From Halanaeroarchaeum sp051744605 (GTDB taxonomy: Archaea; Halobacteriota; Halobacteria; Halobacteriales; Halobacteriaceae), in contig JBNJDE010000066.1 of NCBI GenBank assembly GCA_051744605.1, positions 1-12,691 of the forward strand: DNA of 12,691 bases, in the 5' to 3' direction. Under the pieces are notes generated by a model. That model did not search any database, was not told the DNA's origin, and saw only the letters and a program-made list of their open reading frames with translations. Shown piece after piece: positions 1 through 6,551 of this stretch. The position numbers and the translations under genes were made by a program. How positions within the stretch are numbered: position 1 is the first letter of the stretch; the number at the start of each line of letters is the position of its first letter.

Positions 1-200
1 TCCTCGGCGGGTTCGGACTCGAAGCGCATCCCGTAGGACAGCGATCCGCAGTCGCAGTTCTTCTCCCGGGCCATGACGCGCAGACCGTTCTCGTCGGGGT
101 CGAGGGACGCCGCCTCCATCGCCGCCCGTGCCTCCGCGAGTGCCGTCTCGGTGAACTCGATGGGGTTCGTCTCGGACCCGGACTCCGGTTTGCTACTCAT
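1..200 (-). CDS. HesB/IscA-like iron-sulfur cluster assembly protein (N-terminal part)
   Basis: The first 66 codons of a minus-strand gene that runs off the left edge. The start is ATG at 198-200. The protein opens with a short acidic tail, then a segment ending in GLRVMAREKNCDCGSLSYG. This resembles the beta-strand and first-cysteine region of A-type Fe-S carriers (HesB/IscA/ErpA), which bind or hand over iron-sulfur clusters. The usual GGCSG-type segment is replaced here by C49-x-C51 followed by GSLSYGMRF, so this is a divergent subgroup. The C-terminal CGCG-type motif of the family would lie outside the window and cannot be checked. The gene is on the same strand as ilvD, 87 nt downstream of the ilvD stop. 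DHAD is an Fe-S enzyme, so the pairing is sensible but not proof of a shared role. Confidence 0.7.
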   Translation of the reverse strand, partial: MSSKPESGSETNPIEFTETALAEARAAMEAASLDPDENGLRVMAREKNCDCGSLSYGMRFESEPAE

Positions 201-287
201 ACCCACCATATTTTGGATGGAGCCCCTTCACTGTATGGGGGCCACGTGAACAGAAGTAGTTACATCAGCAAAACGGACCCCGTCGAA

Positions 288-2036
288 TCACTCGTCTCGT
301 TTCACCGCCGGGTTCGTGACGGCACCGTTCGCGGCGGAGTCGAAGGCGTCCCCGTACTTGCGGAGGACGCCGCCCTCGTACGGTGGCTCGAAGTCGGGGG
401 CATCGGCGAGGCGGGCGTCGAGTTCCGCGTCGTCGAGTGCCACCGAGAGTTCGCGGTTGGGGACGTCGACCGTGATACGGTCACCGTCCTCGAGCGCGGC
501 GATCGGACCGCCAGTGGCGGCCTCCGGCGCGACGTGACCGATCATGGGACCGCGGGTCGCCCCGGAGAACCGACCGTCGGTGACGAGGGCGACGTCGTCT
601 TCGTGGCCCTGACCGACGACCGCCGCCGTGACCCCGAGCATCTCTCGCATCCCCGGCCCGCCTCGGGGCCCCTCGTTGCGGATGACGATGACGTCCCCGG
701 ACTCGATGTCGCCAGCCTGAACGTACGCCATGGCGTCCGCCTCGTTCTCGAAGACGCGGGCCGGCCCCTCGTGGAAGAGTTCGTCGTCGGCCGTGACCTT
801 CAGGACCGAGCCGTCGGGAGCGAGGTTCCCGGAGAGGATCTTGATCGCGCCCTCCTCGTGGAGCGGGTCGTCGACGTCGTAGAGATAATCGACGTCGATT
901 GCCTCGTCGGCGGGGAGGTTGAGTCGTGCCAGTTCCTCGGCGATGGTTCGGCCGGTGACGGTCATGGCGTCGCCGTGGACGTAGCCGCCCTCGAGGAGGC
1001 GTCGAAGGACGACCGGCACGCCGCCGACCTCGTGGAGGTCGTTCATCACGCGATAGCCGCCTGGCTGGAGGTCCGCGATCTTCGGCGTCCGGTTCGAGAC
1101 GCGGTCGAAGTCCTCGAGGTCGAGGTCGACGGCCGCCTCGGCGGCCAGCGCCAGCACGTGCAGGACGCCGTTGGTCGACCCGCCGAGTGCGACCTGGACC
1201 GCGATGGCGTTCTCGAAGGACTCCTTCGAGAGGATGTCGGAGGGACGGCGGTCAGCCCCGACCACCTCGACGGCGAGTTCGCCAGCACGTCTCGCCACGT
1301 CGTCGCGCCCCTCGGACTCCGCGGGCGGGCTCGCACTCCCCAGGGGCGCCAGCCCGATGGCCTCGCTGATCGACGCCATCGTGTTCGCGGTGAACATCCC
1401 GCCGCAGGCACCCGCGCCCGGACAGGCAGTCCGCTCCATCTCGCCGAGTTCGTCCACGCTCATGTCGCCCGAGGCGACCGCACCGACGCCTTCGAAGACG
1501 TTCTGGATGGTGACCTCGCGGCCGTCGTGTCGTCCGGGCATGATGGACCCGCCGTAGAGGAACACCGAGGGGAGGTCGGTCCGGATGGCGGCCATCATCA
1601 TCCCGGGCAGGTTCTTATCGCACCCTCCGATGGTGACCAGACCGTCCATCCGTTCGCCGAAGGCGACGAGTTCGACGGAGTCGGCGATGACCTCCCGGGA
1701 GACGAGCGAGGCCTTCATTCCCTCGGTCCCCATCGAGATGGCGTCGGAGATGGTGATGGTGCCGAACTCGATGGGCATCCCCTCGGCCTCGTCGACGCCG
1801 TCGTAAGCCGATTCGGCCACCTGGTCGAGGTGGACGTTACACGGGGTGATGTCGGCCGCGGGGTTCGCGATGCCGATCATCGGCGCGGCGAAGTCCTCGT
1901 CGTCGTAACCCATCGCGCGGAACATCGCCCGGTGTGGGGCGCGTTCGACGCCCTCGGTGACGTCGTTCGAGGGCAGACTCGGATCCTTGTCGTGGTGCAT
2001 CCGCCCCTCGGCGTCGTTCGGGGACTGTTGGTTCAT
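288..2036 (-). CDS. ilvD: Dihydroxy-acid dehydratase
   Basis: Cytoplasmic Fe-S enzyme that dehydrates 2,3-dihydroxy-isovalerate and 2,3-dihydroxy-3-methylvalerate to the keto acids, the penultimate step to valine and isoleucine. At 582 residues it has full family length. Both IlvD/Edd signatures are present: GCDKNLPGMMMA (about 138-149) and TDGRFSGATRG (486-496). Cluster-binding cysteine candidates are C66 (PCNVH), C139 (CDK) and C205/C211 (CPGAGACGG). The GPRGGPGM segment is at 456-463. The GMKASLVSREVIADS stretch resembles the actinobacterial/archaeal DHAD subtype. The start is ATG at 2034-2036, which fits a leaderless transcript from a TATA-like box 27 nt upstream. The very long ORF on the opposite strand is a GC-rich shadow. 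Confidence 0.97.
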   Translation of the reverse strand: MNQQSPNDAEGRMHHDKDPSLPSNDVTEGVERAPHRAMFRAMGYDDEDFAAPMIGIANPAADITPCNVHLDQVAESAYDGVDEAEGMPIEFGTITISDAISMGTEGMKASLVSREVIADSVELVAFGERMDGLVTIGGCDKNLPGMMMAAIRTDLPSVFLYGGSIMPGRHDGREVTIQNVFEGVGAVASGDMSVDELGEMERTACPGAGACGGMFTANTMASISEAIGLAPLGSASPPAESEGRDDVARRAGELAVEVVGADRRPSDILSKESFENAIAVQVALGGSTNGVLHVLALAAEAAVDLDLEDFDRVSNRTPKIADLQPGGYRVMNDLHEVGGVPVVLRRLLEGGYVHGDAMTVTGRTIAEELARLNLPADEAIDVDYLYDVDDPLHEEGAIKILSGNLAPDGSVLKVTADDELFHEGPARVFENEADAMAYVQAGDIESGDVIVIRNEGPRGGPGMREMLGVTAAVVGQGHEDDVALVTDGRFSGATRGPMIGHVAPEAATGGPIAALEDGDRITVDVPNRELSVALDDAELDARLADAPDFEPPYEGGVLRKYGDAFDSAANGAVTNPAVKRDE

Positions 2037-2059
2037 GGGTCGGACCTCGGTGCGTGGCC

Positions 2060-2067
2060 GTATAACT
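2060..2067 (-). promoter_or_regulatory. Probable TATA box of ilvD
   Basis: On the minus strand this reads AGTTATAC. It is centred about 27 nt before the ilvD ATG, the spacing expected for a leaderless haloarchaeal transcript. It lies in the 67-nt gap between ilvD and the stop of the upstream rhomboid gene. Confidence 0.55.
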
Positions 2068-2103
2068 CCTTCAGATGTGGTAGCAACCCCCGCTAGTAGC
2101 GTC

Positions 2104-2676
2104 TCAGTTCACCCGGAGCAAGCGGTACCGGCCGCCGACCATGCCCAGCACGAAACCGGTGGCGTGGGCGACCACCGCCACCCCTCGCTCGGCCGTCGCG
2201 AGGGTCACGACCACTGCCGCGACGACGACCAGCGCGAGTTTCGCCCGGTGACCGAGCCGGAACCGCGAGAAGAGTCCGTCGACGAGACGGTTGCCGGTGA
2301 GTACGTACCCGAAGAGGGCGAGGATGGCCCCGCTCGCGCCGAGGACCGCGACGGTCCGGCCGAGGGCTCCGGCGACGAGGAGTTCCGCGACGGCCGCGAG
2401 ACTGCCGGTGAGGAGGACGAAGACGTGGAATCGGAACCGCGTCGTGAACCGTTCGAGGGCGAAGCCGACGAGGACGAGGGAGATGGCGTTCGTCACGAGA
2501 TGCTGGATGCTGGCGTGGGCGTAGACGGAGGTGACCAGGGTCCAGGGGCGGGCGAACGGGGTGGCGAGGGCGAACCAGACCGACCCGATGCCGAACGCCC
2601 CCGCGATCTGCTGGATCGCGTAGACCACGCCGAAGACGAGCAGGAGGTCGATCGTCGGACTGGTGGGGCGATCCAT
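2104..2676 (-). CDS. Rhomboid-family intramembrane serine protease
   Basis: A 190-residue, strongly hydrophobic protein with about six membrane segments. The rhomboid (S54) hallmarks are in order: HASIQHLVTN with H54, H59 and N63 in the oxyanion/TM2 region; GASGAI with the predicted nucleophile S115; and HATGF with the partner H171 in the last helix. This supports an active Ser-His dyad protease that cuts substrates within the membrane; the substrate is unknown. I chose ATG at 2674-2676. An in-frame TTG at 2701-2703 would add nine basic residues but is a weaker start. The gene lies 72 nt downstream of the carboxymuconolactone-decarboxylase-like gene on the same strand and may be read through from it. 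It has no clear TATA box of its own. Confidence 0.88.
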   Translation of the reverse strand: MDRPTSPTIDLLLVFGVVYAIQQIAGAFGIGSVWFALATPFARPWTLVTSVYAHASIQHLVTNAISLVLVGFALERFTTRFRFHVFVLLTGSLAAVAELLVAGALGRTVAVLGASGAILALFGYVLTGNRLVDGLFSRFRLGHRAKLALVVVAAVVVTLATAERGVAVVAHATGFVLGMVGGRYRLLRVN

Positions 2677-2748
2677 ATCGTGGCGTCGGGGCCGCGTGGG
2701 CAAGACCTTCTCGGCCGCGGAACGGGCCGTCAGCCGGGCTCGTAGTCG

Positions 2749-3078
2749 TTACTCGGCCAGGTCGTCGATCCAGCTCAGCGCGGCCATGGCCGCCGGAAAC
2801 CCGATGGTCGGGATCGCGAGGATCGCGACCTGTCGGAGCGCCTCGGGGGAACTCCCCTCGTCCAGTGCGCGGCGCACGTGCGAGTGGACCGCACCCTCCG
2901 ATTCGGCGGCGACCGCCAGCGCGAGCTTGACGAGCCGTTTTTCCTCCCCGTCGATTGGGCCCGCGTCCGCGGTTGCCCTGCCGAGGTCGGTGTACGCCGT
3001 CCACACGTCCGGGTGGGTGTCCGCGAGGTCGCGGGGCGTCGACGGTAGTTCGTCGATGTCGGTGATCTCGTCTGCCAT
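2749..3078 (-). CDS. Carboxymuconolactone decarboxylase (AhpD-like) family protein
   Basis: A 109-residue, all-helical acidic protein. Its core EKRLVKLALAVAAES, then GAVHSHVRRALDEG, then LRQVAILAIPTIGFPAAMAAL matches the CMD fold, with H65 and H67 at the active-site position. The AhpD-type CxxC redox pair is absent; where it would sit the sequence reads GAVHSH. It therefore looks like the gamma-carboxymuconolactone decarboxylase branch rather than a peroxidase partner. No aromatic-degradation genes are nearby, so the substrate is unknown. The start is ATG at 3076-3078, with a TATA-like element about 27 nt upstream. Confidence 0.82.
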   Translation of the reverse strand: MADEITDIDELPSTPRDLADTHPDVWTAYTDLGRATADAGPIDGEEKRLVKLALAVAAESEGAVHSHVRRALDEGSSPEALRQVAILAIPTIGFPAAMAALSWIDDLAE

Positions 3079-3101
3079 ACTATCCGCACGGCGTCCACCC
3101 G

Positions 3102-3109
3102 ATTAATTG
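3102..3109 (-). promoter_or_regulatory. Probable TATA box of the CMD-family gene
   Basis: The sequence CAATTAAT on the minus strand stands out as AT-rich in a GC-rich context. It is centred about 27 nt before the ATG at 3078, which fits a leaderless transcript. It may also serve the rhomboid gene downstream. Confidence 0.5.
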
Positions 3110-3135
3110 TTTCGAGAGTGACACCAATCGCCGGT

Positions 3136-4128
3136 TCACTCCGCCGACGGTGCCGCCTCCGGGTGGCGCACCGCCTGAATCCCCGAATAGAGCACCGTTG
3201 CCGTGACCACGGCCGCGGAGCCGACGATCAACGCGACGCCCAGCACCCTGAGTTCTGGCACGTCGAGTCGGATCCCGACCTGCCGCACCGCGACGGCGAC
3301 CGCGCCGAACAACAACATGACCCCGAAGTACAGCCGACCGGTCTCGGCGTCGACGAGATCCGTCACGGACGACCCCAGCCGCGCGCCGAACGCGCTCCCG
3401 AGCAACAGCGGCGCGACGACCGCCAGTTCGACGCCGCCGGCCTGCGCCCAGGAGAGACTCCCGATGCCGCCGGAGACCATGATGGCGAAGACGCTCGTGC
3501 CGACGGCAATCGGCATGGTCACGCCGACCAGATAGGTCAACGCCGGCACCCGGATGAATCCGCCACCGATCCCGAGAAGCCCGGCGGGCAACCCGGTCAA
3601 AAAGGTCAGGGGGACGAGCGTCCACGCCGAGATGTTCACGCCGCCGCGCAGCGACAGACATGGCCGCATCCCGAGCGTGGGGACCCATGGCAACCGCCCG
3701 GTTCCGTCGCCATCGTCGGACGGGGAATCCTCGCCCAGGGCCTCCAGGACGACCATCGCCCCCACGCCCCCGAGTAACAGAACGTACGCAGCCGTCACGA
3801 TTCCGTCGGCGAGGCCGATCGACCGGAAGTAAAGCAGCCCCCGTTTGCCGACCTCGATACCGATGGTGGTTCCAACGATCGTGACGATCCCGAGCGTGTA
3901 ATCGACCTGGCCCATCTCTCGGTGTTTCAACGTCGCGATGACGGCCGTTCCGAAGACGAAGGCGAGTCCACTCCCGACGGCGACTGTCGCATCGTAGCCG
4001 AACACCAGCAGCGTCGGCGTCACCATGAACGAACCCATCCCGAAGTACCCGAAGATCACGCCGACGAGCACGCCGAAGAGACCGAAGCCCACGATGGAGA
4101 GCGTAGAGACCCCGCCGACCATCGTCAC
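3136..4128 (-). CDS. TauE/SafE-family anion (sulfite-type) exporter
   Basis: A 330-residue membrane protein with about eight or nine hydrophobic segments. It shows the internal duplication of the TauE/SafE family: GYFGMGSFMVTPTL at 27-40 and GLLGIGGGFIRVPAL at 183-197. A charged cytoplasmic loop at about 132-165 separates the halves. Members export sulfite, sulfonates or other small anions; the substrate cannot be read from sequence. The start used is GTG at 4126-4128, which overlaps the stop of the upstream small gene (GTGA) and implies translational coupling. ATG at 4120-4122 is an alternative, two codons shorter. A divergent ArsR-type regulator suggests inducible expression, possibly by sulfur species or metals (inference). 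Confidence 0.9.
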   Translation of the reverse strand: MTMVGGVSTLSIVGFGLFGVLVGVIFGYFGMGSFMVTPTLLVFGYDATVAVGSGLAFVFGTAVIATLKHREMGQVDYTLGIVTIVGTTIGIEVGKRGLLYFRSIGLADGIVTAAYVLLLGGVGAMVVLEALGEDSPSDDGDGTGRLPWVPTLGMRPCLSLRGGVNISAWTLVPLTFLTGLPAGLLGIGGGFIRVPALTYLVGVTMPIAVGTSVFAIMVSGGIGSLSWAQAGGVELAVVAPLLLGSAFGARLGSSVTDLVDAETGRLYFGVMLLFGAVAVAVRQVGIRLDVPELRVLGVALIVGSAAVVTATVLYSGIQAVRHPEAAPSAE

Positions 4129-4274
4129 TCCGCCGTAATCGCGGCTTTGACAGTGGACCCGGTGCGATCGAAGAGGACGCCGGTCAGGCCGTACAGGACG
4201 AGGGCCTCGCCGAGCACGAAGGCCACTGGCGACACCGATCGAAGGAATTCGACCGTCGATGAGGGGTCCATCAT
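4125..4274 (-). CDS. Small membrane protein coupled to the TauE-type exporter
   Basis: A 49-residue protein starting at tandem ATGs (4269-4274). A single membrane helix, roughly residues 16-34 with a core of FVLGEALVLYGLTG, is followed by a short polar tail. The stop overlaps the exporter's GTG start by 4 nt. The GEALVLYGLTGVLF pattern recalls short haloarchaeal membrane proteins (DUF7512-like, from memory) often seen beside TauE-type genes. It may be an accessory subunit of the exporter, which is an inference. A longer reading from GTG at 4368-4370 (81 residues) adds a low-complexity polar stretch and seems less likely. Confidence 0.6.
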   Translation of the reverse strand: MMDPSSTVEFLRSVSPVAFVLGEALVLYGLTGVLFDRTGSTVKAAITAE

Positions 4275-4520
4275 TCGCGAGCGGCCTCGTAGTGGAGTCG
4301 ACTCGTGGTCATGTTCTACTGGTGACTCGGTATCCGACGACGTCAGATAACGCTTTTGGGAATACTGCACAATACCATATCGTCGGTACCACCGGATAAC
4401 CTATGGATAAGCAGGTGGAAGGTACGGGGAGAAATCCGGGTCGAATGTAGCCGCCGAGACGAACGATGACTGGGCCATCGCGACGGTGCGCGGAGTCCGT
4501 GCAGTAGCGAGCGAATCTTC

Positions 4521-4526
4521 TTTACA
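4521..4526 (+). promoter_or_regulatory. Probable TATA box of the ArsR-type regulator
   Basis: TTTACA, within an AT-rich patch (TCTTCTTTACAG), lies about 25 nt before the ATG at 4548, consistent with a leaderless transcript. The palindrome CCTAGG at 4537-4542 falls at the expected transcription start and could be part of an autoregulatory operator, though it is short. Confidence 0.45.
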
Positions 4527-4547
4527 GCGAGTGATCCTAGGACGGCC

Positions 4548-4856
4548 ATGAGCGAACTCGAAAGCGACGCGTTCTACGAGGCTCACGCAGAGTACTGTGG
4601 TATCTGTGCGAACGCGAATCGGCTGAAGATCCTGGACCTGCTCAAGTCCGGGGCGGCCTACTCGGTCTCGACGATCGAAGAGAAGACCGACATCCCCCAG
4701 TCGACACTCTCCCAGCACCTGAAGATCATGCGTGATCAGGGGATGCTCAGCCGCGAACGGGACGGTGTGCGGAACTTCTACTCCATCGCCGACGACAGGA
4801 TCATCGACGGCATCGAAGTCATCCAGAGCGTCATCCGCGATCAGATGGACGAGTAG
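4548..4856 (+). CDS. ArsR-family winged-helix regulator with an N-terminal CxxC
   Basis: A 102-residue DNA-binding protein. Helices from about residue 13 lead into ANANRLKILDLLKSG. The helix-turn-helix follows at about 42-62 (TIEEKTDIPQSTLSQHLKIM), then the wing (MLSRERDGVRNFYSI, 66-80) and a C-terminal dimerisation helix. The only cysteines are C17 and C20 in EYCGIC, at the start of the domain. This position suits sensing of thiol, persulfide or metal, but differs from the ELCVCD site in helix 3 of classical ArsR. It is divergent from the small-membrane-protein/TauE pair, with 273 nt between, and is likely their repressor. The inducer is unknown. Confidence 0.88.
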   Translation: MSELESDAFYEAHAEYCGICANANRLKILDLLKSGAAYSVSTIEEKTDIPQSTLSQHLKIMRDQGMLSRERDGVRNFYSIADDRIIDGIEVIQSVIRDQMDE

Positions 4857-4875
4857 AACGGAACGGTGCGGCCGG

Positions 4876-5439
4876 TTACGCTGGGGTCCCCGCAACGGGG
4901 CGCTCCCAGACGTTTGCCCCACGCCACTTCGAGATCGACCGGGCGAGGAAGATAACGGCCAGCAACGCAACGCCCGCCCCGCCCACGACGGCCCCGAGAG
5001 TGGCACCGATTACCGAGAGAATCATTCCTAGCCCGCCGACGGTAAGCAGGCACCCGACGTATGTTCCCGGCCCACAGAGACAGATCCCATACTGACCCAA
5101 CCCCAGACGCGTGCACGAGTTCTCCAGATCCGTCGCCGCGAGGACCGCGTTGCGAAAGGCGAGTTCGTCCAGTTCGTGGGTCGGAATCCGGACTTCTTCG
5201 CACTCCGTTTCCAGGGAGACGGAACGACAGAGCAGTCCCTCACACCGTAAGGCGGTGACCTCCGCGAGCGAGATCGAGAAGTCCAGGGCGGAGTCGCTAT
5301 CCACTCCCTCGAGAGGACGAGCGCGAACGCAGTCCCCGGTGACGACGAGTTCGGTATCGACCGTCGAGACGTCGTCGCTACTCCTGGTCCGTCCGCGGAA
5401 CTGTACCTCCGTGTCGGTTGCGTGGTTGGATGGCGGCAT
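4876..5439 (-). CDS. Cysteine-rich membrane protein with possible PH/GRAM-like domain
   Basis: A 187-residue protein with no firm family match. Residues about 26-105 look like a beta-rich PH/GRAM-type fold: alternating polar and hydrophobic strands such as TELVVTGDCVRARPL and CRSVSLETECEEVRIP, followed by a helix. A glycine-rich membrane hairpin follows at about 127-168, ending in a basic segment. There are eight cysteines (37, 66, 71, 80, 109, 120, 122, 130), including C-x-C next to the membrane, which is very high for a haloarchaeal protein. It converges with the ArsR gene, only 19 nt between stops. The start is ATG at 5437-5439, with an AT-rich promoter about 35 nt upstream. Confidence 0.6.
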   Translation of the reverse strand: MPPSNHATDTEVQFRGRTRSSDDVSTVDTELVVTGDCVRARPLEGVDSDSALDFSISLAEVTALRCEGLLCRSVSLETECEEVRIPTHELDELAFRNAVLAATDLENSCTRLGLGQYGICLCGPGTYVGCLLTVGGLGMILSVIGATLGAVVGGAGVALLAVIFLARSISKWRGANVWERPVAGTPA

Positions 5440-5461
5440 CAGTGGTCGACTCTAGACAATA

Positions 5462-5481
5462 TTAGAATATCCAAATATTTG
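5462..5481. promoter_or_regulatory. AT-rich promoter/operator in a divergent spacer
   Basis: This holds TTAGAATATCCAA (5462-5474) overlapping the perfect palindrome CAAATATTTG (5472-5481). A near copy of the first motif, TTAGATATCCAA, lies at 5566-5577, closer to the plus-strand gene at 5615. The palindrome is centred about 37 nt upstream of the minus-strand gene's ATG, so it may be that gene's TATA region. The repeat suggests one factor acting on both divergent genes (inference). Confidence 0.4.
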
Positions 5482-5614
5482 AATCTATGGGTATTTTCCT
5501 CCGGACGAGAATCCGTCGAGGCCCTGACCGGCGAAGGTCTGGCCCATCTCGCGATGGCAGAATTGTTAGATATCCAAGGAATCATATGACTGCAGGTCCT
5601 ACGTTACGAAGACT

Positions 5615-5836
5615 ATGTCCGAAACAACGGCCGAAGCGGAGAAAATCGAGGAACCAACTGAATGGTCAGACCTGGCGATGGGACTCTACGAACGGCTAAC
5701 GGGCCGCCATGCAGAGATCGTTTACGAGTTCGAAGACATGGAGGTTCAAGTGCCCAATAAAGTCGGCGAGGACGCAGAACACACCCCCTGGCAAATCGAC
5801 GGGACTGTCAGTATCACGACTCGCGAGCGTGACTGA
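5615..5836 (+). CDS. Small acidic protein of unknown function
   Basis: A 73-residue acidic protein. An unstructured N-terminus (about 1-17) is followed by LAMGLYERLTGRHAEI and a beta-rich tail containing YEFEDMEVQVPNKVGEDAEH and DGTVSITTRERD. The codon use and acidity are typical of a real haloarchaeal gene. I do not recognise a defined family. The next gene's GTG start overlaps its last codons by 8 nt, so the two are translated together. The start is ATG at 5615-5617, with AT-rich promoter sequence about 40 nt upstream. Confidence 0.65.
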   Translation: MSETTAEAEKIEEPTEWSDLAMGLYERLTGRHAEIVYEFEDMEVQVPNKVGEDAEHTPWQIDGTVSITTRERD

Positions 5837-6215
5837 AACAGCGAAGCCTCGCGCGCCGCTGACGGTGACGACGGACCTCGAAATCACGGTCGGAACGGCT
5901 CGGGTCGACGTGCGATCGACCGGCGATCGGCTATTCGTCGATTTCCCCTCGCTCGGGGCCCTCTCCCGAGCGAAGGGTGGGCTCTCCCGAAGAAGGATCG
6001 AAGGGATAGCCGCGCTGTTGGCCACGAGTGATCTTACCGTCGAGATTCGGGCTCGCGATCGGACGGTGTTCGCAGTCGGCGCAGACGCTCCGGCCGGTCC
6101 GGTGTCACGTTGGGCGGGAACCGCTCCGGCGCAGGTTCGAGTTCTCGGCCTTCTCGCGGCTGTCGGTCAGGAACTCGCTAGCGGGGTTCGAGTCATTCGA
6201 GACCTGCTCAGATGA
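5829..6215 (+). CDS. Protein of unknown function, coupled to the preceding small gene
   Basis: A 128-residue protein from GTG at 5829-5831. That start gives an 8-nt overlap with the upstream gene and a coherent beginning (VTETAKPRAPLTVTTDLEI); extending the frame further upstream gives basic, non-haloarchaeal sequence. A beta-rich N-terminal half (TVTTDLEITVGTARVDVRS, DRLFVDFPSL) is followed by a helical section and a second beta element (DLTVEIRARDRTVFAVGAD). It ends in a hydrophobic helix near VRVLGLLAAVGQELASGV. There is no catalytic motif and I do not recognise the family. The repeated 'DLTVEIRxRDRTVxxxGAD' style suggests two related subdomains. It may act with the 73-residue partner. Confidence 0.65.
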   Translation: MTETAKPRAPLTVTTDLEITVGTARVDVRSTGDRLFVDFPSLGALSRAKGGLSRRRIEGIAALLATSDLTVEIRARDRTVFAVGADAPAGPVSRWAGTAPAQVRVLGLLAAVGQELASGVRVIRDLLR

Positions 6216-6316
6216 ACAGCGACGCCACAGGTGCCAGGTTCTCGAACGCATCGCGCCTATCGATTCGACGCTGAACCGACGAAACCGAATTGAGCAGTAG
6301 CGACGATTCGGCGTGT

Positions 6317-6458
6317 CGTCGAGGTCTCCGGAGCTCACGTCGGCGAGCCGCCCACGCGCTCGTTGGATGGATTGACCGCCGGTGACGTCCAGGACCGTCC
6401 CGGCGGCCCCATTGGACTGGATGACCTCGAGGTTCTCCGCCGCAACTGCCTCGCCAGT
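6317..6458 (-). pseudogene. Degenerate duplicate of the tuf/rpsJ junction
   Basis: Positions 6317-6407 align without gaps to 11182-11272 (constant offset 4865) with 13 mismatches in 91. This covers the first 17 codons of rpsJ, the spacer and the last codons of tuf. Positions 6401-6458 then align to 11371-11425 of tuf with about ten mismatches and one extra codon. The intervening 105 nt (35 codons) of tuf are missing; in the intact gene that stretch is bounded by CGGCGGCG at 11266-11273 and 11371-11378. In the tuf frame the copy reads TGEAVAEANLEVIQSNGAA then GTVLDVT. The tuf stop has become CAA and the rpsJ ATG has become ATC, so the two frames are fused, and there is an upstream TGA at 6459-6461. 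No ATG start is seen, so it is non-functional as a gene. Confidence 0.85.
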
Positions 6459-6487
6459 TCATCTCACCCACGGGCCGACGGAAAATC

Positions 6488-6511
6488 GGTAAGTTTTACC
6501 ACAAATTATGC
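6488..6511 (+). promoter_or_regulatory. Palindromic operator-like site and putative promoter of the por operon
   Basis: The inverted repeat GGTAA-GTT-TTACC occupies 6488-6500, immediately followed by the AT-rich ACAAATTATGC (6501-6511), the best TATA candidate upstream of porB. No TATA-like sequence occurs about 27 nt before the porB ATG at 6617. Transcription probably starts near 6530-6540, giving a leader of roughly 80 nt. The palindrome abutting the promoter suggests a regulator site. Confidence 0.4.
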
Positions 6512-6551
6512 AAAAGGTTGTACGTACGTAGGAGATGACGGCAAACAGAGG

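Noticed and set aside
213..2096. A 627-codon open frame on the plus strand antisense to ilvD
   Set aside because: It mirrors the ilvD codons in a GC-rich genome, has no recognisable domain, and ilvD itself is unmistakable on the other strand.
6105..6338. A minus-strand ORF starting with GTG in the rpsJ' ghost
   Set aside because: Past the rpsJ-like residues it becomes basic, serine/arginine-rich sequence antisense to the 128-residue gene, with no sign of coding.
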